A stretch of 64,000 nt of DNA from Peronospora farinosa (Eukaryota; Oomycota; Peronosporomycetes; Peronosporales; Peronosporaceae): assembly GCA_947646735.1 (NCBI GenBank), contig CANTFK010000976.1, positions 62,001-126,000 of the forward strand, in the 5' to 3' direction. This document shows, piece after piece, positions 34,135 through 45,440 of the stretch. Both the position numbers and the translations under genes were made by a program. A model generated the notes under the pieces. The model was not told the origin of the DNA. It saw nothing but the letters and a program-made list of their open reading frames with translations, and searched no databases. Each line of letters opens with the position of its first letter. Position 1 is the stretch's first letter.

Positions 34135-37100
34135 TGGAACGGAGGTCCGGGTCCCCCGGTGGCAGCCCAACCTTCCAGTCCTCCTGCGCTACGCGCACGG
34201 TTAAATGCCACCACTACGAGTGGTGATTCACGTCTGATTATTGTCAGTTTACATGTCGCCGGCGTCCGGCGACCTCTGCGAGCACTCCTGGACTCAGGAG
34301 CAACAAATAATTTCTTTCGTGAATCTTGTTTGTCGATGCTGCCTCCCAGCATTCAGGTCCGTGAGGGACCTGTCCAAGTCGTCGTCAAGTTGGCTGACGG
34401 GAAACCACACCGCGTATCGCGGCGCGAAGTGTCGTTGCCGTATACGTTTGATGGCTTTCGCAGTAATGATGATTTCTTGGTGATCGCGATGAATTATGCA
34501 TTCGATTGCATACTGGGCATGCCATGGTTGGCACGTTATAAGCCCCAGATCGACTGGTTAGCCAGATCAGTGAGACGTCGACGCAAGTTCGATGTCAGTG
34601 AAGTGTTTACCCATCTCTTGGTAGACTGGCCAAACGTCACAGTCGTGGATCGCGATTCCACGACGTTGGCGGTGCACAGAGCGAGCGATGGCTCTCTCTG
34701 CACTGCTTGTGCTGTTCTTCGGGACACAAGTGACAGTGACTCCTCGCTACAGAGCGACGAGGACGACGAGGACGACGCGGTCGAACAGGGGTTCCCGCGC
34801 GTCATTAATGCGGTTGAACAGGGGTTCCCGCACGTGAATGCAGTGGTTGAACCGGGGTTCCCATCATCACCCACTGTGGTCGAACCGAGGTTCCCACATG
34901 GGCATACTGTGGTTGAACAGGGGCTCCCACGCGGGTTTACGGCGGCCGAGCAGGAGCTCCCGCATCAAGTGTCGACGGTCGAGTTTGGGGTACTCCCGTC
35001 CAGTGTTTCCGGCATCTTGGATGACGACATCCAGTGCCTAGAGGGGGGTGATGGTTTATCACCTGACTGCGGTTCGCCAGCTTCGAGTAGTGACTCGAAG
35101 CACGATGGGGACAACAGAACCGAGAATTTAGCGTTGGAATGTGTCCACGCTATCGTGTACGTGGAAGGGAGTCCACAAAGGCGCCAATATATCGAGGTCG
35201 AGAGTCCTCCTCGTAATGCGTCTTCCATTACAAGTCTTCCAGGGCTTTCCTGGAAGCATTTCCTACGTGACCTTAAGGAAGGCACTGTGGAACAAGTGTG
35301 TCTAATCACCAACGAGGTGGTTACCGTGGCAAACGAGGAGCATATGGTGCGTCCTCGAAGCGCTGAGCCGAAGTCAGCGCGTGAAGAAAGGTTTGCATCA
35401 CAGTCATGGGAGGCTCTGCGAGAGTCTGGTAACCCTGTCTACGACATTGCTCGTGAGTATGCAGACGTGTTCCCGGACAAGATCCCGGCTGAACTTCCTG
35501 CGGACCGTGGTGTTCGGCACGAGATTAATCTCGTGCCAGGGTCGAAGTATTGTGTGACACGGCAGTGGCCGTTGCCTCGAGATCAAGTCGAAGCTATTGA
35601 CGCATTCTTTGAAGGCCGCCGCAAAGCGGGTCATGTGCGGGAGAGTATCTCACCACATTCGAGTCCAACCTTCTGCGTGAAGAAGGCTACGGGAGGCTGG
35701 CGGATAGTGCATGCGTTCAATAAGTTGAATGATGCCACTATTCCTGCGCAAACGCCAATTACCAGGAAGGACATGGTGCTGAATTCCATGTCAGGTAGTG
35801 TCATCTTCAGTGCCATCGACTTGACCGATGGCTTTTACCAGATTTTGATGCGCCCGAGTGATATCCCACTCACCGCGGTGAGCACCCCGAGTGGCATGTT
35901 ATGGGAGTGGCTGGTTATGCCACAAGGGTTGAAGAACGCTCCGGCCACTTTCAATCGCATGGTGTCTCAAGTGTTGAGACCTCTTCGGAACTTTGCCCCA
36001 AGTTATTTTGACGATATCTTCGTCCATAGTCGCGCCGAGGGCAACCTCAACGATGTCCAAGTTCACCTTCAACACCTGAAGCAAGTGTTTCAAGTTATGC
36101 GGGACAACAAGTTGTACGCGAATCTCAAGAAGTGTGTCTTTTGTGCACCGGAGATTCCGGTGTTAGGTTGCTATGTGAGTAAATCGGGAGTTCGAGCTGA
36201 TCCAGAGAAGGTGTCGTCCATCTGTTCTTGGCCCACGCCCAAGAACCCTACGGAGTTGCGCCAGTGGCTCGGCTTGGCTAATTATTTGCACAAGTATACA
36301 AAGGATTATGCTGGTTCTATCCAGCCTTTGTCGTCACTCTTGAAGAAAGACGCCACGTGGTTGTGGCGTCCCGAGCACCAAGCAGCCTTCGAAGCAGTAA
36401 AGAAGAGCCTAGCGTCAGCGCCAGTCCTGGTCCTACCAGACGATTCCAAGCCGTTCCACGTGGTTTGCGACGCCAGTGATTTTTCAATCGGTTGTGCCCT
36501 CATGCAATTTGCTGATGAGGGCCGTGAACGAGTCGTGAGTTATCAGTCGCGGCAGATGAAGCCAGCTGAGGAGAACTATCCGGTTCACGACAAGGAGTTA
36601 TTAGCGATGCGCTATGCACTCATCAAGTTTTGCGTGCATCTGCTTGGTGAACGTACATTTGCTTTGTATACTGATCATGCATCGCTGCGCACAGCGATGA
36701 AGAGCCCACACCTGTCCCAACGGATGGCACGATGTCTCTCATTTTTCTCTGAGTACAACTTCGTCATGCATTACAAGCCAGGCAAGACTAATATTCTCGC
36801 TGACGCCTTGTCACGACGTCCCGACTACGATCCTCGGACTGCTCTGAGTCGCCAGGCTACTGATGACGAGGACGATGATGACCGATGTGCAATGTGTGTA
36901 TCGCTGAACTTAACTCGGGTTACACCCGAGCCGTGTTTATTTGATGAGATCGTCGCAGCGTACAAGGGTGACTCAGATTACGCAGACATTATCGAGTATC
37001 TGCGTGCTCCCAGCGATGCTGCACTGGGAGCATTATCCCGTACCAAGCGCGACCATATTCATCGATACAGTTTAGATGGCGATTTGCTTCTGTATAGCAT

Positions 37101-39207
37101 CGACCAATTCGATTCTCCTCGCACGGTGATTGCCAATGACATGGATTTGCGTGCAAGAATCATTCACGAGTATCACGATGCTCCTGCTGGCGGCCATTTA
37201 GGCCGCGAAAAGACTTTCGCGGCTGTGTCTCGAGACTTCTTCTGGCCCCACATGTATAAGTGGGTACGCAACTGGATCCGAACGTGCGAAATATGCCAGC
37301 GTGTGAAGCCATCTCCATCGTCACAGGCTCCCTTGCGATCGTTGCCAATTGCAGCAGAGGCATGGAGATCAGTTTCGATGGACTTTATCTTCGGGCTTGC
37401 GCCCGATAGCCAAGCTCGAACGGGCATCTTGGTCTTTGTTGACAGATTCAGCAAGATGACACATCTCGTGCCTGTTCACACTAAGGTCACCGCGGCAGAG
37501 ACCGCGGCGCACTTCATCGACGCGGTGTTCCATCATCATGGCCTTCCAGAAAACATTGTTTCGGACTGTGATCCGCGATTTACGTCCGCATTTTGGACAT
37601 CACTTTTCGAGCTCCTCGGGACAAAACTGCTGATGTCGACGGCATCCCATCCGGAAACGGATGGGCAGACCGAGCGCGTGAACCGAGTCCTCGAAGATGT
37701 TCTTCGGAGTTATGCTACGTCATTTACAAGTTGGAGTGCATTTTTACCACTCGCTGAGTTCGCACTCAACAACGCCGTACACGCGTCAACAGGGTTGACG
37801 CCATTTTTTGTAAATTCGGCTCGTCACCCTCGTGTTCCTACTGTCCTGGCCGTGGGGCGACCCACAACACCTAGTGGCTCCACTCTGGGGGGGGATAAAG
37901 GTGATAAACAAGGATCGAGTGCAGCTCACGGTATTTTGAGCGCGAATGCAGTAACACGATCCAAGGCAAAGACGGCCATTTTGACGCCATCAGACGTGGC
38001 GTCCCCATTAGCTCGATGGACTGCGCAGACATTGATTGACCCGTCTTCGGGTAAACGTTCCCTTACTGCCAACTACGCGCCGATTGAGTCGGCGCGACCA
38101 ATTGATGACATGGCCGTGTCGGAATTTATACTCCAACGTCAAGCCATCACCAGGTTTGTACGCGACGCACTACAAACTGCTGTAGACCAACAGAAGGAGA
38201 ACGCTGACAAACATGGAAGAAAGAACATGAGCAAGTTTGAGAAAGGTGACCGTGTATTATTATCGACGGAAGGTTTAAGGGATTCTGCGGTCACTAATCT
38301 GGGCGCGAGTAAACTCGCGCCACGCTTCATCGGTCCATTCAAGGTTCTGAAGGCAATTGGCGACGCTTATACACTCGACGTCCCCTCTTCACTGCGACTC
38401 CACCCGACATTCTATGTCGGGCGGCTGAAGGAATATCGTCCGGCTACGCTTCACGGTTTGGCTCCGACGCCGGCTTCAGGGGTTCGTAAGTCGAACGGCC
38501 TTCCCGTCGCGCTCGACGCGCCGATGACATGGGGCGGGGTCTCGATCCCGTCTGAACCTGACCAAGCATCTGGCGCTCCAGAATCCTTATCCGCTCGAGC
38601 AGTTCACGGTTCGACTGCCGGGTCTCACTCGAAGTCTTCTCCGCCTGGGCAGCACGTTCACTGGCAGCCTCAGCCTCCAGCCGAGCATCGGCAGCTATAT
38701 TCACGGCCTGATCAACATCGTCCTGAGCAACCAGGACGCCAGCTCTACCACCGCGAGGGCCCTCCTCCGCTTGTTGATGCGGAGGGACAGGTGCGCTGGA
38801 TTGTAGACCGCATTGTGGGTCACGAGGACCCTCCACAACCATTACTGCAGTCGGCTCATGAGAAGCGTGCGGTTCCATCCGTGCGTAGGTACCGAGTACG
38901 TTGGCTTGGATTCCCTCCCGAGCAGGATACATGGGAACCACGTTCCTCGCTCCTTCGTGACGTTCCAGATGTGGTTCTGTCGTATGAAGCCACGAAGTCG
39001 GACTATTCCAAGGCGGGCGAGCACGCGAACGCTCTCGTGACAAACGAGAGCGGTAAGGAGATTCACGTTGTCGGAAACGGGAACGATGACGCGAACGAGA
39101 ACGATGTCGCGAACGAGAACGATGCCGTGAACGAGAACGTCGCGGTGAATACATATCACGATTGCGAGGCGAGAATCGCGAAGTTCCTCTCGATTGGCGA
39201 GCCATAA
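34099..39207 (+). CDS. pol: Pol polyprotein of element B1 (protease, RT, RNase H, integrase, chromodomain)
   Basis: Open without interruption. It is probably made as Gag-Pol through the frameshift at 34099, because the first candidate start in this frame is only a GTG at 34159. Counting from that GTG: protease motif LLDSGATNN with Asp45; a repeated VEPGFP-type linker near 205-270; RT with YFDDIF at 616-621; RNase H ([23 protein letters not shown]); integrase finger ([11 protein letters not shown] ... CEIC); D1075-D1136-E1172 with 35 residues between the last two; and a chromodomain near 1545-1600 ([18 protein letters not shown]). The tail is probably about 30 residues shorter than ancestral because of a 334-bp deletion. 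The last 760 bases overlap a long antisense frame. Confidence 0.95.
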   Translation, partial: RSGPVGAGRPTGWNGGPGPPVAAQPSSPPALRARLNATTTSGDSRLIIVSLHVAGVRRPLRALLDSGATNNFFRESCLSMLPPSIQVREGPVQVVVKLADGKPHRVSRREVSLPYTFDGFRSNDDFLVIAMNYAFDCILGMPWLARYKPQIDWLARSVRRRRKFDVSEVFTHLLVDWPNVTVVDRDSTTLAVHRASDGSLCTACAVLRDTSDSDSSLQSDEDDEDDAVEQGFPRVINAVEQGFPHVNAVVEPGFPSSPTVVEPRFPHGHTVVEQGLPRGFTAAEQELPHQVSTVEFGVLPSSVSGILDDDIQCLEGGDGLSPDCGSPASSSDSKHDGDNRTENLALECVHAIVYVEGSPQRRQYIEVESPPRNASSITSLPGLSWKHFLRDLKEGTVEQVCLITNEVVTVANEEHMVRPRSAEPKSAREERFASQSWEALRESGNPVYDIAREYADVFPDKIPAELPADRGVRHEINLVPGSKYCVTRQWPLPRDQVEAIDAFFEGRRKAGHVRESISPHSSPTFCVKKATGGWRIVHAFNKLNDATIPAQTPITRKDMVLNSMSGSVIFSAIDLTDGFYQILMRPSDIPLTAVSTPSGMLWEWLVMPQGLKNAPATFNRMVSQVLRPLRNFAPSYFDDIFVHSRAEGNLNDVQVHLQHLKQVFQVMRDNKLYANLKKCVFCAPEIPVLGCYVSKSGVRADPEKVSSICSWPTPKNPTELRQWLGLANYLHKYTKDYAGSIQPLSSLLKKDATWLWRPEHQAAFEAVKKSLASAPVLVLPDDSKPFHVVCDASDFSIGCALMQFADEGRERVVSYQSRQMKPAEENYPVHDKELLAMRYALIKFCVHLLGERTFALYTDHASLRTAMKSPHLSQRMARCLSFFSEYNFVMHYKPGKTNILADALSRRPDYDPRTALSRQATDDEDDDDRCAMCVSLNLTRVTPEPCLFDEIVAAYKGDSDYADIIEYLRAPSDAALGALSRTKRDHIHRYSLDGDLLLYSIDQFDSPRTVIANDMDLRARIIHEYHDAPAGGHLGREKTFAAVSRDFFWPHMYKWVRNWIRTCEICQRVKPSPSSQAPLRSLPIAAEAWRSVSMDFIFGLAPDSQARTGILVFVDRFSKMTHLVPVHTKVTAAETAAHFIDAVFHHHGLPENIVSDCDPRFTSAFWTSLFELLGTKLLMSTASHPETDGQTERVNRVLEDVLRSYATSFTSWSAFLPLAEFALNNAVHASTGLTPFFVNSARHPRVPTVLAVGRPTTPSGSTLGGDKGDKQGSSAAHGILSANAVTRSKAKTAILTPSDVASPLARWTAQTLIDPSSGKRSLTANYAPIESARPIDDMAVSEFILQRQAITRFVRDALQTAVDQQKENADKHGRKNMSKFEKGDRVLLSTEGLRDSAVTNLGASKLAPRFIGPFKVLKAIGDAYTLDVPSSLRLHPTFYVGRLKEYRPATLHGLAPTPASGVRKSNGLPVALDAPMTWGGVSIPSEPDQASGAPESLSARAVHGSTAGSHSKSSPPGQHVHWQPQPPAEHRQLYSRPDQHRPEQPGRQLYHREGPPPLVDAEGQVRWIVDRIVGHEDPPQPLLQSAHEKRAVPSVRRYRVRWLGFPPEQDTWEPRSSLLRDVPDVVLSYEATKSDYSKAGEHANALVTNESGKEIHVVGNGNDDANENDVANENDAVNENVAVNTYHDCEARIAKFLSIGEP

Positions 39208-39489
39208 CTGGAAGCTGCTACCATCCTCGAGCATCCGATTCCAACGTTGGATGAAGGCGCACCAAGAACGTTGTAGAGCTTCATGCTCGATTCCATCAAG
39301 ACCTTTCCCGCGCAGTTTTCGAAATCGGCGGAAGTATTCCCGCATCATGTCCAGTGAGTCCGGAGCGTGAGCTCCGGACAAGTCGTACAGCGACCAAGGT
39401 ATGAGCTGCCGCGCCATGATGCTGGTTGATGCATTCCCGCTGATGTATCTTGGGCGTCCTGCTGGATTGGGTTCTGGGTCTCCGGACAT
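38444..39489 (-). pseudogene. Antisense ORF of element B1, split by a 334-bp deletion
   Basis: The N-terminal half starts at the ATG at 39489, only 80 bases from the 3' LTR, and fills the space between pol and the LTR. It reads IPWSLYDLSGAHAPDSLD, MMREYFRRFRKLRGKGLDGI and [18 protein letters not shown]. The C-terminal half (38444-39205, open for 253 codons) has Arg/Ser repeats ([13 protein letters not shown]) and a coiled-coil-like stretch ([14 protein letters not shown]). The halves are in different frames here. Adding the 334 bp present in B2 (53937-54270) puts them in phase, about 459 codons in all, with one TGA in the B2 insert. I do not know its function. Homologous-looking proteins are, to my recollection, common in Phytophthora genomes. 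Expression from the 3' LTR is inference. Confidence 0.6.
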
Positions 39490-39555
39490 TGCTTATTCGT
39501 TTGTGGGCGAAGGGTTTTCGACAGTTGAGCACTCACGGTTGGTGAGTGCTGTCAT

Positions 39556-39568
39556 GAGAAGGGGGTGA
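39556..39568 (+). promoter_or_regulatory. Putative polypurine tract of B1
   Basis: The purine run GAGAAGGGGGTGA lies directly before the 3' LTR, the position where second-strand DNA synthesis is primed in LTR elements. Confidence 0.55.
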
Positions 39569-39912
39569 TGTAATGGGCTACATTACACATATAGCATTAA
39601 CACAAATAAACAATTACATATGTAGGCAGGTGCTGGGCCCGAATAGCGGGCACAGCGTGGTAATTTATTATTGGTTTATTATTGGGCCTAAAGTCCCCAA
39701 TATGGACCAATGATAAATCAACCTGAAATTGTGTGTGGTTCCCGAAAGGCGGGAACACTGTCGTATTTATTACGACTAAAATCTTCGTAATTAGTACGAA
39801 TTAAAACCAAAATAAAAATCAGAGTTAAATTTACTTAATACCTAATACTCGGGCTTGAGTCTTCCTCAAGCGCACGTGTAAGCTAGTGACGGTACGTTCT
39901 AGCCCCGTTACA
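39569..39912 (+). repeat. B1 3' LTR
   Basis: 344 bp, TGTAATGGGC to CCCCGTTACA. It differs from the 5' LTR by A/G at position 8 and an extra TG in the TGTGTGG run. Confidence 0.95.
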
Positions 39913-41353
39913 GTTACCCTACCGGGCGCACATCAGGATTCGAAGGGTCCAGTGCCCCGAGGTGGTCCAATGTGGTGGAGTGGGATTCGCAAAATTGCTG
40001 ATGCGATCCCAACTCTCCACTGGCGCCCGGACGACCGACTAACGGAGGGGGTACCCCGATTCCGTGTGTATAGCCTTCCTCACCTTGTGTACCCGTCGGT
40101 AGGGCGGGTTGCTCTCTTCTCGGTAGACTTGAGTCGATGTTGAACTTGATTGTGTTAGGGATAGGTGGGGGGCGATCGAGTGGAATTCCTCACACGATCG
40201 CAGTTGTTCTTGGGGTGCTCTATTTGAGTCGCCCTGATCTCCCTTGAGATCGCCTTGTCCAAAAATGTAGATACTTGATCCGTTTGCCTTCTGACCACTT
40301 GAGCCGTCTCGCGATCTTGTATCTGGACTTCTTAGTCCTCTGCGTCCAATCGCAGCTTGAGTTGTTTTGTTGAGAATTCTTGCAATCCCTGGCCAAACAA
40401 TCCAGGGATATGACTTGCGTAGTATGTAGACTTCCTTGAGACGTCGGGAGGCCAAAGAATCCAGCCCGGAAGAGAAGTCGACACGTGTACTTAGAAGCAA
40501 ATTGAACTCTGTTAATGTTAACCAATCAAATACCAAAACCTATGATCTTGACTATCTGTAGCTCAGGATCTGTTGCCACGTATCGCCCTTTCGGAGAAAT
40601 CAGATCTTGTAATGTGGTCCACTCCAATATCGCCGCGATCTGGATCGCTACCTCGATCGGATCCAATACCATTTTTGTATCGGATCGCGGTACTAAATAA
40701 TTAGTATCGGATCGCGGTCCGCCGGATCACGACTTGTCCTCTTCGCCGTTTCTCAGGTCATGTGAGATAGTTCATCTATGTGACATGTCATATCCACCAT
40801 TCCAGTCCTCCATAGCGACGTGATCCACACCAGACCGTCCTCCACATGCTTGGATGTACCCATCTTCCTCCTTAGCGACCGCGTTCACGCGGATCGCCAT
40901 CGGAAATACTGGAGATCGCAATAGCGTAGTTTCTAGGCCATATTTGACCCCACATAGAAGTGCAAACTACACCATTTACTGTTTTCCATCCTATTTGACA
41001 TCGTCTTGAAACCTTTCTGCGAGATCGCGACTCATCAATATTGGCCACGAGATCGCGACTCATTAATATTGGCCATTTCGGACTTAACCGAAAATATGCG
41101 ATCACACTTGGCGAAATTCACTCCTTCACTTCGCCACACCAAGGTCCTAAGTTCAAAGAAGGTACAAGGTATTTCTACGTACAGGCTCCAAGGGCCCACG
41201 GTACAAGAGACCAGGGTATCAGGGACCTGGGTACAGGTTGCAGGGTACCGAGGCCCAGAGGCCCGGGGTACCGGGGTACCGGGGTGCCGGGGCCCAGGGT
41301 CCCAGGGTCCCAGGGTAACGGGGCCCAGGGGTACCGGGGTACCGGGGCCCAGC
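39913..41353 (+). repeat. Continuation of family C sequence around the solo LTR
   Basis: 39913-39970 and 41139-41353 together continue the ~520-bp unit interrupted by B1. With the solo LTR and one CCAA removed, the join matches the intact unit at 32335-32420 (GAGGTGGTCCAGGGTCCTAAG). The stretch 41230-41350 is GGTACCGGGG-type simple repeat. Confidence 0.75.
39971..41138 (-). mobile_element. Solo family A LTR, 1168 bp, with 4-bp target duplication
   Basis: Runs from TGTGGTGGAG to TTCGCCACA and is flanked by CCAA on both sides (39967-39970 and 41139-41142). No internal sequence is present. The empty target is seen in the paralogous unit at about 32335. Its central variant near 40330-40380 differs from the copies at 3566 and 20144. 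Confidence 0.93.
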
Positions 41354-43055
41354 TGTGGAGAAGTGCCAGAGAAATGGGGGGGCCTTCGGAGTTATTATAA
41401 TAACTGGCGTGAAAGATCTCGGTCACTCTCTTGAATGAGTGACAGGGAGTGACCAGGGCCCCGAACTGGTCCAAGGTCCCGAGTTCGGAGAAGGTACTAG
41501 GATGTCCTACACTACAGACCAAAGGACTAGTGCTGCTAGGGCAGCTTAGGTGGACCTCAGGTAACAGGTGGGTCCCAGACAACAGGTGGACCCAGGTGAC
41601 CGGTGGACCCCAGGTGACAGGATGACCCAGGTGACCGGTGGACCCAGGTGACCAGTGGACCCCAGGCGTCTGGTGGGTCCCATGTGACAGGTGGGCCCCA
41701 GGCGATAGGTGGACCCAGGTGACTGTTGGACCCAGGTGACCGGTGGACCCCAGGTGGCCAGTGGACCCCAGGTGACAGGTGGACCCCAGGTCAGGTGACA
41801 GGTGGACCCCCCGTGACAGGTGGACCCCCGGTAACAGGTGGACCCCCGGCGACAGGTTAACCCAGGTGACCGGTGGACCCCAGGTGTCCAGTGGACCCCA
41901 GGTGTCCAGTGGACCCCAGGTCAGGTGACAGGTGGACCCCCCGTGACAGGTGGACCCCCGGTAACAGGTGGACCCCCGGCGACAGGTTGACCCAGGTGAC
42001 CGGTGGACCCCAGGTGTCCAGTGGACCCCAGGTGTCCAGTGGACCCCAGGTAACAGGTGGACCCCAGACAACAGGTGGATCCCAGGTGACAGGTGGACCC
42101 CCCGTGACAGGTGGACCCCGGACAACAGGTGGACCCAGGTGACCGGTGGACCTAGGTGACCGGTGGACCCAGGTGACCGGTGGACCCAGGTGACCGGTGG
42201 ACCCCAGGGAATAGAAGGCACAAGGCTTCCTTAAAGTGCAGAGCCGGTACAAGTCCCATGTCCTAAAAGAGCCAGTTGTTCTTCCACAAGTTGACACGTG
42301 GTACCATCCAGAGCGAAGGGTTAGGGTTTGGCAAGAAAAGCATACAAAGTATAAGGTAAATAAACACACTCGAATTTGCATTACACGTGGCAGCTCCAAG
42401 CGCATCCTTCAAGCTTCTCCGTCACCTCACCTATTCCGGGCGGGATACCCTTGGCCCACCGACGTCAGGTGAGGTGACGGCTCAAGCAACGCAAGTTGAA
42501 CCTCAGGATAGTTGGCCTGAGGTGTCAAGTTAGTGTCAAGACTCAAGTGCGAGCTTGTTTCGATCTACCCACCTGTTCCGGGGAAGGGATTTATTTTGGC
42601 CCCCCCGTTGAAGACAGACGTGTGGTAAGATTAAAGCTCGAACGAACCCCAAGAAGTATTTTGGCCTGTGGGTTCGTACCCATTCCACGACCCGCTATAG
42701 GAAGCGGTTTCCCTACGGGGAACAAGAAAAGGGGTCGAAAGACCAAGAAACCGTTAGCCACCGAAGGGGTACATAGTACCAGGTGTACTGCTCTCGACCC
42801 AGTCGATTGAGTCCAAGAAACCCTGGGCCCGAGTGAAGCATATCCGCTCGTGGCCCCCAAGTCCCTCCATACAAGACCAAGTCTTTAAGTCTTCTGCGTC
42901 TAACGAGGAGCAAGACCAGCCAAGTCGGCGGGTACACAAGGTGAGACCCAAGGTTGACGCGACACGGTATCGGGGTACCCCCTCCGTAAGTCGGCAGGCC
43001 GGCGCTGTGTGTGTTTGTGGTTCTCTCACGTCGTTTGAGAATCCACTCCACCACA
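41354..43055 (+). repeat. Family C LTR, large copy with an 18-bp minisatellite
   Basis: Begins TGTGGAGAAGTGCCAG, contains GTTATTATAATAACT near 41391, and ends CCACTCCACCACA as family A LTRs do. Between about 41546 and 42212 it is built from an 18-bp unit, CAGGTGACCGGTGGACCC, with variants, arranged in a higher-order block of about 130 bp that occurs twice (about 41790-41925 and 41930-42055). The core CCGGGCGGGATACCCTTGG near 42437 is shared with family A. Decayed pol follows directly, so this may be a 5' LTR. Confidence 0.65.
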
Positions 43056-45440
43056 GATGTTAGAGTTTGAAGCGACAACAGATCGAGAGGAAAACCCTAC
43101 AAAAAAGTTTACTGGGTTGTAGTGGATCATTCTTTATATCCTAATTCAAAGAAAAGGTTAATGTGTCCAAAAAAGGAAACAGAAGGAAAGCCATGGAAGC
43201 GTTGAAGATCGCGTCGCGATCTGATGATATGGTGCTGGCGATAAAAACGTGAAAGACAAGGTGATCGAAGATGTCAATTTACGATCAACGCAATCTTGAT
43301 TTGAGGTCAAAGCGATCAAGGGGATGCCCGATGTCGATCAAAAGCAAGATCAGTCGAATAAAAAGATATACACGTCAGATACGGCCCAGATCAAAAATGA
43401 GGCTCGCAAGGGGTTTATAAGGAGCAAGATCAATTAATTGAACGCAATCCACACTTTATTGATCGTGATCCGGAATCTATTAATCGTGATCTGTAAGAAC
43501 AAAAGCTGGCCAATGATTTTGTTAGTAACAAATGATCTAGGGAGGTTACATCGGTTGATCTTGTAAAGAGCCTACATTCATATAGTGAAAAAGGGAATGC
43601 TTTTTCTCCTGCAGCGCGTGAAGCCGTATGTGATATCGATGTTGGTGGAGCCAATCCGATCGCGCAGCGAGTACGACCGGTCGCGCTTTAATTTTACAGG
43701 AAGTTTCATAACTGATCAAAGGGTTGTTATTGGCCAGAATTATTCGACCATTCGCATCACCATGGACCTCGCTGACCGTCGTGATCATCAAAACGAATGG
43801 TATTGTGCATTGATTATCGACGAGTACGAGACTGATGGTTTATCCTATGCCGATAATTGGTGAGCTGTTGCAGACATGGATAAGGAAATGTAGTATTGTT
43901 TGTTGAATATGGCAAGTGGATTCTGGGTGGTGAAAATGACGGAGCGAGCGAGAATGATTTCTGCATTTATTACGTCGTCGGTTCTGACTATAACGAATGA
44001 CTTTTAAATTGAGAACGCCCCGAAGATTTATCAGAGACTGATTGGCAATGCGTTATATAGGTATCTTATGATTGGCTCTGATCCAGCTGCGATCGATGCA
44101 GGATCGCCAAATTTGAATGCAACCGCTACTGAATTGCCAAAGTTGATTGACGTCTTCACTGATGAGGAACCAGATACCAGCCAGAATCCTTCTGTGCTAG
44201 GTAAAAAATCATACTTCGATGACATCTTGATTCCAGCAACATCGTGGACCTCCTTATCTGATATAGTGAAGTGATTGTTAGAAGTATGCGATGAATGAAT
44301 TAATTTGCAGATCAGTCTGGCAATAAGTTTTTTGGGGGCGACGCAAGGTGTATTGCCTAGACCATCAGGTCTGACTTGCTGGATTAGAGGCCCATCCAAC
44401 TGATCTGGTGTCGCCTGTGAATACTCCATTCCCGAGGACGCTGCGATAGGTGCAGTCGTTCCTAGGAAACTTAAGTTATTACAGATGATTTATCGAAATT
44501 TTTGCAATTCATATATCAGTGCTGTATAAATTACGGGTAAAAAAAATTCGACGAGATCGGCCTTTTGAATAACGTGGATGTTGTGGCCTCGACTATCAAA
44601 AACGCAAAGATCGTCAGAGTCAAGAGAGAAATTATCTACCAAGCTTGGGGGCGATTCAGATGATACTTCCATTGGAGAAGAGTGTACATGATCCAGAGGG
44701 TCCGACTTGCCGGTGAAAAGCAATGATCGTGTTTACTATCTTAAAAGCCAAGATCGCTACAATGCCGATCATCAAGTGTTTCGATCCCGATCTACATCCA
44801 GTGATTGGCGTTTACGCTAGAAGTGCTACCTCCTTTTGTCTCGACCATAAATGGTCGAGAAAAAAGGGGCTAGCGCTTCTCCGGATCTTGGATATATGCT
44901 ATATATTGTTGGTATCACGAAAATTCAAGGTCTTTACGCGTTTCTTAACGTCGGTCTGGTTGGTACACCTTCCGGTCTTAATGACAGATAAAGAAGGTGG
45001 GCTGTATTACTATCGACTAGGAAATTAAAAACTAAGAGATGCGAAGAGGGCAAAGACGAATACTGGTGGCCTGGATGTACACATACCTCCTCGCAAACAA
45101 GGAGATAAAATGCTAATCGCGATTGCCTCACGAAAACAGCCATGACATATCATAAGTACACCACCACCTACGGTGGAAAAGGGTGAAGGTCTTTTGGTGG
45201 TCAATTTCGATAGATCGGCTCGAACGAACGAAAGGGTGGAGCATACAGCGCAATAATACGTAGTGTACTATAGTAACTACTGTGTCGAAATAGACAACAG
45301 ATTTGACAGTAACTGAAGCCAAGTATTGAGGTATACTGTTGAGGTTTGATCTACTGGCGGATCTGGCCAAGGGATGTGTAATCATCTGTGGAGATTTCCT
45401 ACTAGTGATCAGGCAGGTGAGGTGAAGTGCTTTCCGAAAA
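43056..45440 (+). pseudogene. pol: Heavily decayed family A-type pol (RT to aRNH)
   Basis: Order and similarity follow the pol at 15-18 kb. Near 43600 the pre-RT block AVCDIDVGGANPIAQRVRPV appears, followed by RT fragments (CIDYRRV-like near 43810, SYFDDILIPATSW at 44208-44250), degenerate RNase H near 44720-45050 and the start of aRNH near 45190 (VVNFDRSARTN-like). Stops and frameshifts occur every 50-100 codons. It ends at the family D LTR start at 45441. Confidence 0.75.

Larger units (their letters stand above)
32697..39912 (+). mobile_element. Element B1: complete Ty3/Gypsy retrotransposon with 5-bp target duplication
   Basis: 7216 bp, flanked by GTTAC on both sides (32692-32696 and 39913-39917). 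The LTRs are 342 and 344 bp and differ by one substitution and one 2-bp indel, so the insertion is recent. Gag and Pol frames are uninterrupted and joined by a frameshift cassette. The unoccupied form of the target is preserved nearby at about 32270-32300 (ACAAGATTACCCTACCG), which confirms the boundaries. A 334-bp stretch present in B2 is missing near 39188. Confidence 0.95.

Noticed and set aside
38842..39205. C-terminal half of the 215-codon antisense frame in B1
   Set aside because: Past the 334-bp deletion point this frame is out of phase with the conserved antisense frame, and its Val/Ile-rich sequence is an off-frame reading of the Arg/Ser repeat.
41175..42221. 348-codon minus-strand open frame
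   Set aside because: It is produced by an 18-bp tandem array; codons simply echo the unit, and the upstream part runs through unrelated simple repeats. No independent sign of coding.
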